64,000 bases of DNA from Lachnospiraceae bacterium (GTDB lineage Bacteria > Bacillota > Clostridia > Lachnospirales > Lachnospiraceae): NCBI GenBank assembly GCA_024403455.1, contig JAKSRR010000002.1, positions 1 through 64,000 of the forward strand. Direction: 5' to 3'. How positions within the stretch are numbered: position 1 is the stretch's first letter; every line of letters starts with the position of its first letter. A model generated the notes under the pieces. That model was not told the DNA's origin. It did no database searches and worked only from the letters and a program-made list of their open reading frames with translations. This document shows positions 53,576-61,884 of the stretch, piece by piece. The position numbers and the translations under genes are program-made.

Positions 53576-54640
53576 TTATTTTACATATCCCTTATACCAC
53601 TGCGCAAATTTCCTTAATCCCTCCCGCAGCGGTGTTCGGGGTTTATACCCAAAATCTCTCTCTAAATCACTGGTATCCGCATAGGTAATTGGCACATCCC
53701 CCGGCTGCATGGGTACCAGTTCCTGATGAGCCGCAAAATCATAATCTGCCGGAAGCACGCCTGCTGCCACCAATTCTTCCTGCAGAATCTGCACAAATGA
53801 CAACAACTCCACTGGACTACTATTTCCAATATTATAAATACGATATGCAGGTACCGGCAGTCCGTCTGCACCAGTCTGTTTTGCAGGTGCCTTCTGCATG
53901 ACTCTCACCACGCCCTCAATAATATCATCAATATAGGTAAAGTCTCTTTTGCAATTTCCGTAGTTAAATATCTTTATTGTCTCGCCCTTACGAAGTTTCT
54001 CCGCAAACCCAAAATACGCCATATCTGGTCGTCCGCATGGACCATACACCGTAAAGAATCTAAGACCTGTGCAGGGAATTTCGTAGAGCTTACTGTATGC
54101 ATGAGCCATCAATTCATTACTCTTTTTGGTTGCAGCATATAAGGATACTGGTTCATCCACCTTATCCTTTGCAGAATAGGGTATCTTAGAGTTGGTTCCA
54201 TATACAGAAGAGCTAGAGGCATATACTAAATGTTCTACTGGGTACGCTCTACATGCCTCTAAAATATTATAGAAGCCCATCATGTTAGAGGCCATGTAAG
54301 AATCTGGATTTTCTATAGAATATCTAACACCGGCCTGCGCCGCTAAGTTCACAACAATATCCGGATGGTATTTTTCAAAGATAGACTGCACAAACTCTTT
54401 GTCAGCTATGGTGCCCTGACAGAAGTCATAAACAATATTTGATTTTCCTGAAACCATCTCTTTTATTTCTGTAAGTCGTTCTTCTTTAAGGCGTACATCA
54501 TAGTAGTCCGACATGTTATCAATGCCAACTAAGGTGAGCTTTTCACCATCAGAAATAAGGCGCTTCGCAAGATTGGAACCGATAAAACCGGCAATACCTG
54601 TGATTAATATAGTTTTATCCTGAAAATAATTATTCATCAT
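53576..54640 (-). CDS. NAD-dependent UDP-sugar 4-epimerase (glucuronate-type)
   Basis: A 354-residue extended SDR epimerase. Rossmann motif T-G-I-A-G-F-I-G-S-N near residues 14-23, A-S-S-S-S-V-Y-G, and active site Y-A-A-T-K-K-S. The closest subfamily by look is UDP-glucuronate 4-epimerase (CapI-like): D-N-M-S-D-Y-Y-D after the first helix and R-F-F-T-V-Y-G-P-x-G-R-P-D-M-A are typical. It would supply UDP-galacturonate for the surface polymer. It lies 84 bp downstream of the NeuB-like gene in the same direction. Confidence 0.87.
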   Translation of the reverse strand: MMNNYFQDKTILITGIAGFIGSNLAKRLISDGEKLTLVGIDNMSDYYDVRLKEERLTEIKEMVSGKSNIVYDFCQGTIADKEFVQSIFEKYHPDIVVNLAAQAGVRYSIENPDSYMASNMMGFYNILEACRAYPVEHLVYASSSSVYGTNSKIPYSAKDKVDEPVSLYAATKKSNELMAHAYSKLYEIPCTGLRFFTVYGPCGRPDMAYFGFAEKLRKGETIKIFNYGNCKRDFTYIDDIIEGVVRVMQKAPAKQTGADGLPVPAYRIYNIGNSSPVELLSFVQILQEELVAAGVLPADYDFAAHQELVPMQPGDVPITYADTSDLERDFGYKPRTPLREGLRKFAQWYKGYVK

Positions 54641-54724
54641 TAATCAAATATCTCAAAACATATTCTCTGACTAATAACTATCATTCCAGAGACTTTATCT
54701 TTCTTAGTTCTCTCCGACAGTTTC

Positions 54725-55606
54725 CTAGTCATGCTTTCTATACTTTAACTTATCTCTCTGCACCTGCTCAATGGGGAGAATCTCCTCGCTCTTATAAGAT
54801 AATGCATCGTACGTCTGGGCAAGATTTCTTTTTAATCTTCGTAGACCATCTGGCTCTAGTGATGCGGCATGATCCGTGCCCTTCCAAGTGCGGTCCAAAG
54901 TATAATGTCTCTCAAACACTTCTGCCCCTAAAGTAAGCGCAGCCACATCAATGGCGATACCATTATGGTGTCCCGAGAAGCCGATTCGTTTTACGCGAGA
55001 GCCATAAGTTTCACGAAGTCGAGTAATCTCTAAAAGGCAAACGTCTTTCATGGGTACGGGATAGCCTGAGGTACAGCAGTATACTGTTAAGTCCTTTGCT
55101 CTCCCCTCTTCCTCAAATAACTTTACAATCGCTTCTTCTTCAGCGTGGGTTGTCATGCCAAAGGAAATCTGAATCTCTCCATTATAATTCTGGCACAGCC
55201 AACGAAGCATCTCATAATGATTATTGCAGGCAGAGGGTATCTTTATAAATTCCGGTTTTAAAGATGCAATCTCCTTAGCAGAAGTTAAATCCCAGACAGA
55301 GGTGCTATAGACAATCCCTTTTTCTTCACAGAACGCCTTCAGTTCTGCATGCTGCTCCACTGTGAACTCCAAAAATTCCCTGTGTTCTCCATAGGTTGAA
55401 CCATAGGAGTTGGCGGGATTAGGATGGGGTGCATCGTACTGCTCCTTTGTAAGCAACTCTCTATTACAACGCTTCTGAAACTTTACCGCATCTACCTTGC
55501 AAAAGGTAGCCGCTGTTTCTATTAATTCCTTTGCTATATCCATTTGTCCCATATGGTTACAGCCGATCTCCGCAATCACATAGGGTTCTTTATAATCTAT
55601 ACTCAT
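54725..55606 (-). CDS. NeuB-family nonulosonate synthase without SAF domain
   Basis: A 293-residue PEP-condensing synthase. It covers the NeuB barrel: I-A-E-I-G-C-N-H near residues 11-18, V-K-F-Q-K-R near 40, K-I-P-S-A, C-C-T-S-G-Y-P near residue 180, and G-F-S-G-H-H-N-G then E-R-H-Y-T-L-D. The usual C-terminal antifreeze-like (SAF) domain that caps the active site in NeuB is missing. With a KdsC-like phosphatase in the locus and no NeuC, a phosphorylated hexose acceptor, as in KDN-9-phosphate synthase, is a sensible guess. The product is then activated by the CMP-transferase nearby. Confidence 0.88.
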   Translation of the reverse strand: MSIDYKEPYVIAEIGCNHMGQMDIAKELIETAATFCKVDAVKFQKRCNRELLTKEQYDAPHPNPANSYGSTYGEHREFLEFTVEQHAELKAFCEEKGIVYSTSVWDLTSAKEIASLKPEFIKIPSACNNHYEMLRWLCQNYNGEIQISFGMTTHAEEEAIVKLFEEEGRAKDLTVYCCTSGYPVPMKDVCLLEITRLRETYGSRVKRIGFSGHHNGIAIDVAALTLGAEVFERHYTLDRTWKGTDHAASLEPDGLRRLKRNLAQTYDALSYKSEEILPIEQVQRDKLKYRKHD

Positions 55607-55672
55607 AACTCTCCATACTCAGGATTCTTCCCCTGATGTGAAAAATCCTACTATACTATCACGTTTCAAATC

Positions 55673-56512
55673 CTACCAACTGGTTCTTCCACCATCCAGC
55701 ACGACCGTAGCACCAGTCATATAAGAACTTGCACCAGATAACATGTAAAGCACTGTTCCTACATATTCATCCGGATTGGACATGCGTCCCATGGGAATGA
55801 GATTGGATAATTTTCTCACAAATTCTTCATCCTGCCCATTAGCAAGACTAGCAGGACAAAGCGTATTTACGCGAATCCCCTTCTGTGCCCAATATACCGC
55901 AAGATATTTTGTAAGGCCAATAATACCATGTTTTACAACAGAGTAGGATACTGGTTTGACAATCTGCTCTTCTTCTGGGATTCCTTCCTTTCGGTATACC
56001 CTCTGATCAGGAGAAATAAGGCCATAATCCGAAGAAATATTAATGATTACGCCTGCCTCCTGCTTCTCCATGACGCCACCAAACACCTGAGCGCAGAGCA
56101 TTGCTCCCGTAAGTCCAACTGCCACATCTGCATTCCATATATCCACGGGAAAATCAGGAAACTTTGTTGCTGCAAGATTCTTTGAACCACCTTCCACTTT
56201 GGGATTATTTGCCGCATTATTAATCAGTGCATCAATATGACCATACTTCGTCAGAAGCTCATCTCGTACCTTTTCCAGTTCCTCTCTCTTGGTAATATCC
56301 ACAACAAAGGTCTCAACAGTCCCTTCACCATACTCCTCCAAAAGACTGGACTTCACTCTTTGCATACCAGCATCTACAATATCTAAAAGTACAGGAATCC
56401 CTTCCCCTTCCATAACCGCTTCTGCATGTTTCATACCGATGAGTCCGCCACCACCTGTAATAATGACTACCTTATCTTTAATCAAGAATTGGTCCATGTA
56501 ATTTTTCTTCAT
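55673..56512 (-). CDS. SDR oxidoreductase of nonulosonate cluster
   Basis: A 279-residue classical short-chain dehydrogenase. Cofactor motif T-G-G-G-G-L-I-G-M near residues 19-27, N-N-A-A-N at 90-95, I-S-S-D-Y-G, and Y-S-V-V-K catalytic pair near 197-201. The catalytic serine region has an inserted loop (R-V-Y-R-K-E-G-I-P-E-E-E) between strand five and Tyr, as in oxidoreductases found in sialic-acid-like gene clusters. It begins one base before the stop of the Gfo/Idh gene (TAATG), so the two are co-translated. Substrate not determined; a sugar or sugar phosphate is likely. Confidence 0.85.
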   Translation of the reverse strand: MKKNYMDQFLIKDKVVIITGGGGLIGMKHAEAVMEGEGIPVLLDIVDAGMQRVKSSLLEEYGEGTVETFVVDITKREELEKVRDELLTKYGHIDALINNAANNPKVEGGSKNLAATKFPDFPVDIWNADVAVGLTGAMLCAQVFGGVMEKQEAGVIINISSDYGLISPDQRVYRKEGIPEEEQIVKPVSYSVVKHGIIGLTKYLAVYWAQKGIRVNTLCPASLANGQDEEFVRKLSNLIPMGRMSNPDEYVGTVLYMLSGASSYMTGATVVLDGGRTSW

Positions 56513-57546
56513 TACACATATCCTCCCGCTTTCTTTGCCATAAGCACTAACTGGAGTCCTTTGATTCCCTCTGTAAGTGGAATCTCTTCTTCTGTATTGT
56601 TCTCTATGCTACTGAGAAAGCTTCTGAGCTCCGTGATAAACATATCGTTTCGCTGAAAGTTCGAAAAATTCTCCGTATGCGCCTCTCCATCTTCCTGGTA
56701 GAGTGTTATCTCTGCTTTGTTAAAATCTAGAATAATCCTTCCCTCGTCACCAATTACCTCACAGATATGCTTAGGAGGATAAGATAAGAAATTGGAGCAA
56801 GAGGTAACACTAATCGTTTTTCCCTGATAGGTAGTCTTATAGGAAATTACAGCATGATCTTCCACATCAATCTTTAATCGACTATTCTTTCCCATAACTG
56901 CTGTCACTTCTGTCGGCATACCAAAAATCCACTGCAAATAATCCAAATCATGAATTTGCAGATTCAACACTGGCCCCCCACCCATTTCTGCGAGAGCCAT
57001 ATACGTAGTACTGTAATCTTCATAGGTATGCATCGTCGTCAGGCGTTCTTCAAAAGTCGCTTCTACCTGTACAACCTGCCCTATGGCATTCGCATCTAAT
57101 AATTCTCTGAGTCTTGCTACGCACGGATGATATCTATTTTGATATCCTAAAAAGATATGGATTCCTTTTTCTTTCTGCAGCATCTGCAGTTCTTCCACAC
57201 CTTCCCAAGTATGTGAAAGAGGCTTTTCAAGAAAAAGGTTACATCCTGCCTTTGCCGCCTCCAACGCGCACTCCATATGCTTGCTAGTGATATTGGTTAC
57301 AAATACAATATCCGGCTTTTCCTTTAATGCGGACTCCATGTTATCAAAAACTCTGATGGCGTACTCTTCTTCCAAATTAATGCCGTCCCGAATCTGCATC
57401 GTATCAGAGAAGGTCTGCTGCAAGCGTCTTACACGATAAGCCAGAAACTCGACTTGATTGCCTAATACCCTCTTTAGGTTACGTACATGTCTCTGACCAA
57501 TGCTTCCCAGACCTATCATTAATATCTTATATTTTCTATCACTCAT
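56512..57546 (-). CDS. Gfo/Idh/MocA family oxidoreductase
   Basis: A 344-residue NAD(P)-dependent sugar oxidoreductase. N-terminal M-I-G-L-G-S-I-G-Q-R-H binds the cofactor. The E-K-P-L-S-H motif near residue 98 contains the catalytic lysine. G-G-G-P-V-L-N-L-Q-I-H-D-L-D-Y-L-Q-W is typical of the C-terminal domain. It overlaps the CMP-transferase gene by four bases and the SDR gene by one. A tight operon of CMP-transferase, Gfo/Idh, SDR and NeuB-like synthase points to a modified nonulosonic acid whose precursor is altered by two redox steps. Confidence 0.87.
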   Translation of the reverse strand: MSDRKYKILMIGLGSIGQRHVRNLKRVLGNQVEFLAYRVRRLQQTFSDTMQIRDGINLEEEYAIRVFDNMESALKEKPDIVFVTNITSKHMECALEAAKAGCNLFLEKPLSHTWEGVEELQMLQKEKGIHIFLGYQNRYHPCVARLRELLDANAIGQVVQVEATFEERLTTMHTYEDYSTTYMALAEMGGGPVLNLQIHDLDYLQWIFGMPTEVTAVMGKNSRLKIDVEDHAVISYKTTYQGKTISVTSCSNFLSYPPKHICEVIGDEGRIILDFNKAEITLYQEDGEAHTENFSNFQRNDMFITELRSFLSSIENNTEEEIPLTEGIKGLQLVLMAKKAGGYV

Positions 57547-58331
57547 GATCGCCAGTCTTCCAATTTCTTATAGTTTTCCTGTAGATACTTCACCACTTCA
57601 CAGGAATGTCCCGCAATATAGTACTCCAAATACTCCAAATCCTTCATAGCATCAACATCTACACCACCAGGGACCACATAGCCAATCATTTTATCGCCAT
57701 GCATTAAATCATTATTTACAATGAAACTAGTACGTAAAACATCTACGTAACCATCCGGAATATACACGTCTTCAAAAGCCTGCCGAGGGTTATTGGCTTC
57801 ATCTAATGTAAGGTCATCACGGATGCTCTTATAATATCCGTCTTCCCGAAGATTAAACCACTTATAAGGAGTATTTGACGCCAGATGGGCCGAACGAAGA
57901 GAAGTTGCTGATGCATCTGCCTTCATACGAACAATCGCTTCTTCTACCACGTTAACTTCACGCATAGGATAGGTAGGGCGCATATGAAGAAAATACTCCG
58001 GTACCTTTCCCTCATTCTGATATAGCCAGTTTATGGCATGTTCCATGAACTCAATATCTGTGGAATTGTCCCCGGCAATCTCTGCAGGACGAAGAAAAGG
58101 CGTCTCTGCACCGTAATATCTTGCAATCTCAGCATACCCCTCGGAGTCTGTGGAAACGATAATTCTGTCCACACCTTTCGCCATTTTAGATGCTGCAATA
58201 GCATAGGCAATCATAGGATAGCCTAGAAGCGTTCTGATATTTTTATTTTTTACGCCCTTAGATCCTGCTCGAGCAGGAATAATGGCGCAAACCTTGTCTT
58301 TCTCTATTGCGTTTAAAATTGATGCATCCAT
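57543..58331 (-). CDS. CMP-nonulosonate cytidylyltransferase (NeuA-like)
   Basis: A 262-residue enzyme that would couple CMP to a nonulosonic or similar acid. The family signature A-I-I-P-A-R-A-G-S-K-G-V-K-N-K-N is at residues about 13-28. L-H-M-R-P-T-Y-P-M-R and a following C-terminal region with D-G-Y-V-D-V-L-R fit acylneuraminate cytidylyltransferases. Start at ATG 58331 with AAGGA seven bases before; the frame reaches 58373 without a ribosome site. Its promoter carries the palindrome also seen at ileS. First gene of the nonulosonate operon. Confidence 0.9.
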   Translation of the reverse strand: MDASILNAIEKDKVCAIIPARAGSKGVKNKNIRTLLGYPMIAYAIAASKMAKGVDRIIVSTDSEGYAEIARYYGAETPFLRPAEIAGDNSTDIEFMEHAINWLYQNEGKVPEYFLHMRPTYPMREVNVVEEAIVRMKADASATSLRSAHLASNTPYKWFNLREDGYYKSIRDDLTLDEANNPRQAFEDVYIPDGYVDVLRTSFIVNNDLMHGDKMIGYVVPGGVDVDAMKDLEYLEYYIAGHSCEVVKYLQENYKKLEDWRS

Positions 58332-58407
58332 AACGAATTCCTTCTTTGACTGATGACTGCGCTTGTTGTTCATCTGTAGACTCGCAAACGCTTCGCTCTT
58401 TGCTCGT

Positions 58408-58448
58408 TAAACAAATGTCACATAGTGACATTTGTTTACATTATACCA
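58408..58448 (-). promoter_or_regulatory. neuA-like gene promoter with 31-bp palindrome
   Basis: On the minus strand TGGTATAAT (58448-58440) is an extended -10. Nine bases later begins TGTCACTATGTGACA (58430-58416), the centre of a 31-bp palindrome (58438-58408) with 14-bp perfect arms TAAACAAATGTCAC/GTGACATTTGTTTA. It spans the predicted start of transcription. Confidence 0.75.
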
Positions 58449-58466
58449 TTCTTATATGTATAGACA

Positions 58467-58958
58467 CTACTCTGCCAGTATCATTCTAGCCACTTCGCGG
58501 AAGACACCTTCTCCGCCTTTTGCTTCAGTGACATAATCTACAACGCTGCGAGCTTCAATCTGTCCGTCTGCTGGTGCGATGCTAAAGCCAACCGCTTTCA
58601 AGAGTTCTACATCGCCAATGTCATCCCCAATATAGGCAACCTGTTCCATGGTGATCCCATACTTTTCACAAAGGCTCTGCATAATAGGAAGCTTGTCCTT
58701 TGCTCCAGGGAAATATTCATCAACCTTTAACTTTGCAAAACGACGCTCATTTAAGGTCACATCTTCTCCTGTAATGACTGCGGTGATAATGCCTGCCTCT
58801 TTAAGCAGATTAAAACCTACTCCATCGCGGGTACAGAACTTCTTTAATTCATCTCCATTTTCGGAGTAGTACATGCCAGCATCGGTAAGACAGCCATCGC
58901 AGTCGGTGGCAACCAGTTTGATATTGGATGGTATTTTATAATTGTTGTTTATAAACAT
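58467..58958 (-). CDS. KdsC-like HAD phosphatase
   Basis: A 163-residue HAD-superfamily phosphatase of the KdsC/C0 type. Nucleophile motif A-T-D-C-D-G-C-L-T near residues 17-25, A-V-I-T-G-E motif II, and Y-I-G-D-D-I-G-D with the metal aspartates near 113-120. The size and lack of a large cap domain fit enzymes that remove phosphate from 8-phospho-KDO or 9-phospho-KDN/Neu. It stands in the nonulosonate locus, consistent with a phosphorylated NeuB product. A fragment of a second copy of this gene remains near 60.95 kb. Confidence 0.9.
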   Translation of the reverse strand: MFINNNYKIPSNIKLVATDCDGCLTDAGMYYSENGDELKKFCTRDGVGFNLLKEAGIITAVITGEDVTLNERRFAKLKVDEYFPGAKDKLPIMQSLCEKYGITMEQVAYIGDDIGDVELLKAVGFSIAPADGQIEARSVVDYVTEAKGGEGVFREVARMILAE

Positions 58959-58991
58959 ATGATTTCTTTCCTTGCATAATGTTGTAACAAG

Positions 58992-60065
58992 TCATCTAAG
59001 TCTCTTGGTACATTTTGTAAAAACATCCTCTATAACTCTCTTCATGTTCGAAAGCACAATTGCAGATCCTAATGATATGATGGTTAACCACATAAAAATC
59101 GCCAGAGAATATTTAGGCCAAATCACCATTCCTGTACACCAATAGTAAAGATACACGGGATGAGCAAGCCACAGATAAGTACCATACTTCCCAAAATATT
59201 CGCCGACTGAATTAAGGATTCGTAAATCAAGAACTTTTTTCAAAACAATCACTGCATACACAAAAATAGGTACAATGATAATATCTACCCACTCATAACC
59301 CTTATTATATACATAATAGATACGGCAAACATAAGAAATTACAACCAAAAATATAGACAATAATATCTGAATTATTTTGTTTGAAAAACATGAATATATT
59401 TTTTCATAAATCCGATTTTTCTCAATAATGACTGCCATTATTGATATCCACAAGTAAATACTTACATACCTGTTAACTTTAGCCATTATAAATCTTGTAT
59501 ACGGACAAATAATCAATCCAATTATTAGTGTTAGCGCCGCAATAATAATTATTCTTTTATATCTATACTTCTCAAGATGATTATATATACATAAAAACAA
59601 ACTTACACCAACCAATATTATTATATATTGTTCAACATACCACCATTCTCCATATATTTGGTTGGGCTGATAAAAAAAACTCCTTAATAACACTCCAACG
59701 CTTGTAATCTTTATTCCAAAAAAAGCAACTCCTAATGGAACATACAATAGAAACGCAAACCAGTACATTTTCATAAAAGAAAGATACTGCCTGAATCCAA
59801 CATTGAGAATACTCTTTATTGACTTTCGTTCCGATGTCTTGACTGATAAACCATAGCCACTTATAAATGCAAATATACCTACACATATTCTGCCAAATAC
59901 AGCAACATTAAGTTCCCATGACCTATTAAGTGCAATGTGTTCAAAGTGGCAATACTGATTAAATAAATGGTGGTAAATCAACAATAGTGCCGCCACTCCA
60001 TGTAACCACTTTGAATCTTTTTTAGAAAAAAACGTTTCTCGCATCTTAATCAGGCTCCACATCAT
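58992..60065 (-). CDS. acyltransferase 3 family membrane protein
   Basis: A 357-residue polytopic membrane protein with about ten helices. Near the N terminus L-H-G-V-A-A-L-L-L-I-Y-H-H-L-F and F-I-S-G-Y-G-L-S fit acyltransferase-3 (OafA-type) proteins that add acetyl or related groups to surface sugars. W-W-Y-V-E-Q-Y near residues 145-151 is also typical. Base composition is noticeably richer in A+T than in the housekeeping part. It overlaps the following glycosyltransferase gene by about 20 bases, so the two are translationally linked. Confidence 0.85.
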   Translation of the reverse strand: MMWSLIKMRETFFSKKDSKWLHGVAALLLIYHHLFNQYCHFEHIALNRSWELNVAVFGRICVGIFAFISGYGLSVKTSERKSIKSILNVGFRQYLSFMKMYWFAFLLYVPLGVAFFGIKITSVGVLLRSFFYQPNQIYGEWWYVEQYIIILVGVSLFLCIYNHLEKYRYKRIIIIAALTLIIGLIICPYTRFIMAKVNRYVSIYLWISIMAVIIEKNRIYEKIYSCFSNKIIQILLSIFLVVISYVCRIYYVYNKGYEWVDIIIVPIFVYAVIVLKKVLDLRILNSVGEYFGKYGTYLWLAHPVYLYYWCTGMVIWPKYSLAIFMWLTIISLGSAIVLSNMKRVIEDVFTKCTKRLR

Positions 60066-60915
60066 TCGCTTCTATTAAAGCAAATGCTCTTTTAAGTTTT
60101 TCATCAAAATTTTCACTTTTCGCCCAGTTACTTCCTCCAATGATATGCATCCATGTATCATCAAATATTTGTACTAGATTTTTTTGATTATCATTTTCTA
60201 ACGCTTTCTCTCCAGGCATTATTCTCAAATTTTTACGATCCGAAAACGCCAACTCTGACTTATTAAGTTTACAAAAGATTGTTTCATAATTCATCGATCC
60301 TGTATCCCCATATAGCTGGGATGACATAAAGTCAAAATGCACTTTACTCTCAAACTGTGTACAATCAATAGCAAACAGTCCTGGCCAAAGATACCACCCT
60401 TTCTTTTGGGGTTCATGCCGGCAGGAATAACCCCATACTTTCTGCCCTCCATGAAAAATACTTTCAAATTCTATTTTTTTCATCAAGAAAATGTCGTGAT
60501 CCAAGAAAACAATTTTCAGATTATTGATATGGACTTTTTCCAGAATCTGGTAACACGCCCAATTCAATGCCACTGAATGATCATACGCTCCCAGTTTCAT
60601 TGCACTAGGTTGTCTAACGTATACAACATGTGAATGCATATTACATACGTCTTCTATTTCACCATCCATTTTTTTATTTGAATTATCCACAATCAAATGA
60701 AGGTATGTACCCTCGCAGTTTTCCAATAAATTTTCAATTTGTCTTTTTATTAATTCGGCATTATTAAATGCAATTGTCACAAAAACACACGAGGATAATT
60801 CTATTTTCTTTAATACTTCATCATTTGCTTTTCTTTTTAAATAGCGGGGTACAAGAATCTTATTGATAAAAGTACTCTTTAATACCTTCCACTTATGTAT
60901 TATCCATTTTTTCAT
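60046..60915 (-). CDS. glycosyltransferase, GT-A type
   Basis: A 289-residue protein with GT2-like architecture. After a basic start comes V-F-V-T-I-A-F-N-N-A-E-L-I, H-L-I-V-D-N-S, and a DxD-type motif I-V-F-L-D-H-D-I-F near residues 140-150. G-W-Y-L-W-P-G-L-F-A-I and a C-terminal W-M-H-I-I-G-G-S-N-W follow. The ATG at 60915 has AAGGA five bases upstream. That ribosome site and the bases before it come from a remnant of the KdsC-like gene, so the 5' end was created by recombination. Acceptor and donor sugars unknown. Confidence 0.8.
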   Translation of the reverse strand: MKKWIIHKWKVLKSTFINKILVPRYLKRKANDEVLKKIELSSCVFVTIAFNNAELIKRQIENLLENCEGTYLHLIVDNSNKKMDGEIEDVCNMHSHVVYVRQPSAMKLGAYDHSVALNWACYQILEKVHINNLKIVFLDHDIFLMKKIEFESIFHGGQKVWGYSCRHEPQKKGWYLWPGLFAIDCTQFESKVHFDFMSSQLYGDTGSMNYETIFCKLNKSELAFSDRKNLRIMPGEKALENDNQKNLVQIFDDTWMHIIGGSNWAKSENFDEKLKRAFALIEANDVEPD

Positions 60916-60924
60916 TATTTTCCT

Positions 60925-60990
60925 TCCCCATGGTGATTCCATATTTCTCACAAAGTCTCTGTGTAATTAGGAAGCATTTCATTTCCTTTT
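60925..60990 (-). pseudogene. remnant of KdsC-like phosphatase gene
   Basis: About 60 bp match the central part of the intact phosphatase gene near 58640-58710, mostly with third-position changes, then diverge after a frameshift. On the minus strand it still encodes the segment R-L-C-E-K-Y-G-I-T-M. It now forms the upstream border of the glycosyltransferase gene and shows where a gene cassette was joined. Confidence 0.75.
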
Positions 60991-60998
60991 TCGGAACA

Positions 60999-61877
60999 TC
61001 ATTTCACTTTAATTTTTATCCAGTTTTCCGGGTAAAATTCTCCAGACCACACCGAGTACTCTGGGCATATGACCACTTGTTCCTTATTACCATTCAAATA
61101 AGCCGCCCACCAACTATACGTACTGTTTGCTATGATATTATTCTTGCACTTACTCATTAAATAAATATCATCAACAGAATAATTTTCTGATTCATATTCG
61201 GCAGCTATAAACTCAATGTCATCTGTCTGCATCTTAGAAAAGTAATTTATGGCATACTCTTTATCATCCGAAAATATGTAAACTTTGATAGTACAATCAA
61301 GTTCATTTCTTAATCTCTCTAATGCCTGGTCATAATAGTGCATGGGAATATTCCATTTAGCATCTAAATAATCCCCCCTTCTAACATGAAGCGCAACACT
61401 ATTACTTTGAGACATACTTAAAATCATATCTTCTGCGCTTTTTGAAAGCGCCCTCTGAGGAACAAACATTTCTTTTAAGTCATTCTTATACGCATCAAAA
61501 TATCTGAAACACTGCCAATATCCTTCAAAATATGTATTACAACGAATATCAAATACCTCAGAATCATATTCCATATGTTTCTTTTCTCTATATTGACGGG
61601 TTCCAAATCCCATATGCAGTTTTCTTATAAGAGTATCTAGCTTAAGTTTTCTATAAAGAGGGTTGAAAATATATTTATACTTTATTCGATCGTCGTACTT
61701 TAAATTAAAAGATGAGATTTCTATCTTTCTTCCCTTAATTTTCCCAGAATCAAGTTTACTCGTATCCAATATTAATTTACAGTTCTTTTTTTTCGATACT
61801 GCGTATCCAAGAGCATAACAAAATAGCTGATTTCCAAGACCGTCTGTGATTGCAACATATATTTTTTTTACTCCCAT
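60999..61877 (-). CDS. alpha-1,2-fucosyltransferase (GT11)
   Basis: A 292-residue family 11 fucosyltransferase using GDP-fucose. N-terminal T-D-G-L-G-N-Q-L-F matches the conserved G-x-G-N-Q-L/M-F block. H-V-R-R-G-D-Y near residue 160 binds the nucleotide, and I-A-N-S-T-Y-S-W-W-A-A-Y-L near residue 250 is the third block. Such enzymes cap surface glycans with host-like fucose structures. GDP-fucose needs GDP-mannose, which manC at 43 kb could supply together with enzymes outside the window. A+T-rich, in line with the rest of the right end. Confidence 0.92.
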   Translation of the reverse strand: MGVKKIYVAITDGLGNQLFCYALGYAVSKKKNCKLILDTSKLDSGKIKGRKIEISSFNLKYDDRIKYKYIFNPLYRKLKLDTLIRKLHMGFGTRQYREKKHMEYDSEVFDIRCNTYFEGYWQCFRYFDAYKNDLKEMFVPQRALSKSAEDMILSMSQSNSVALHVRRGDYLDAKWNIPMHYYDQALERLRNELDCTIKVYIFSDDKEYAINYFSKMQTDDIEFIAAEYESENYSVDDIYLMSKCKNNIIANSTYSWWAAYLNGNKEQVVICPEYSVWSGEFYPENWIKIKVK

Positions 61878-61884
61878 AATTATG

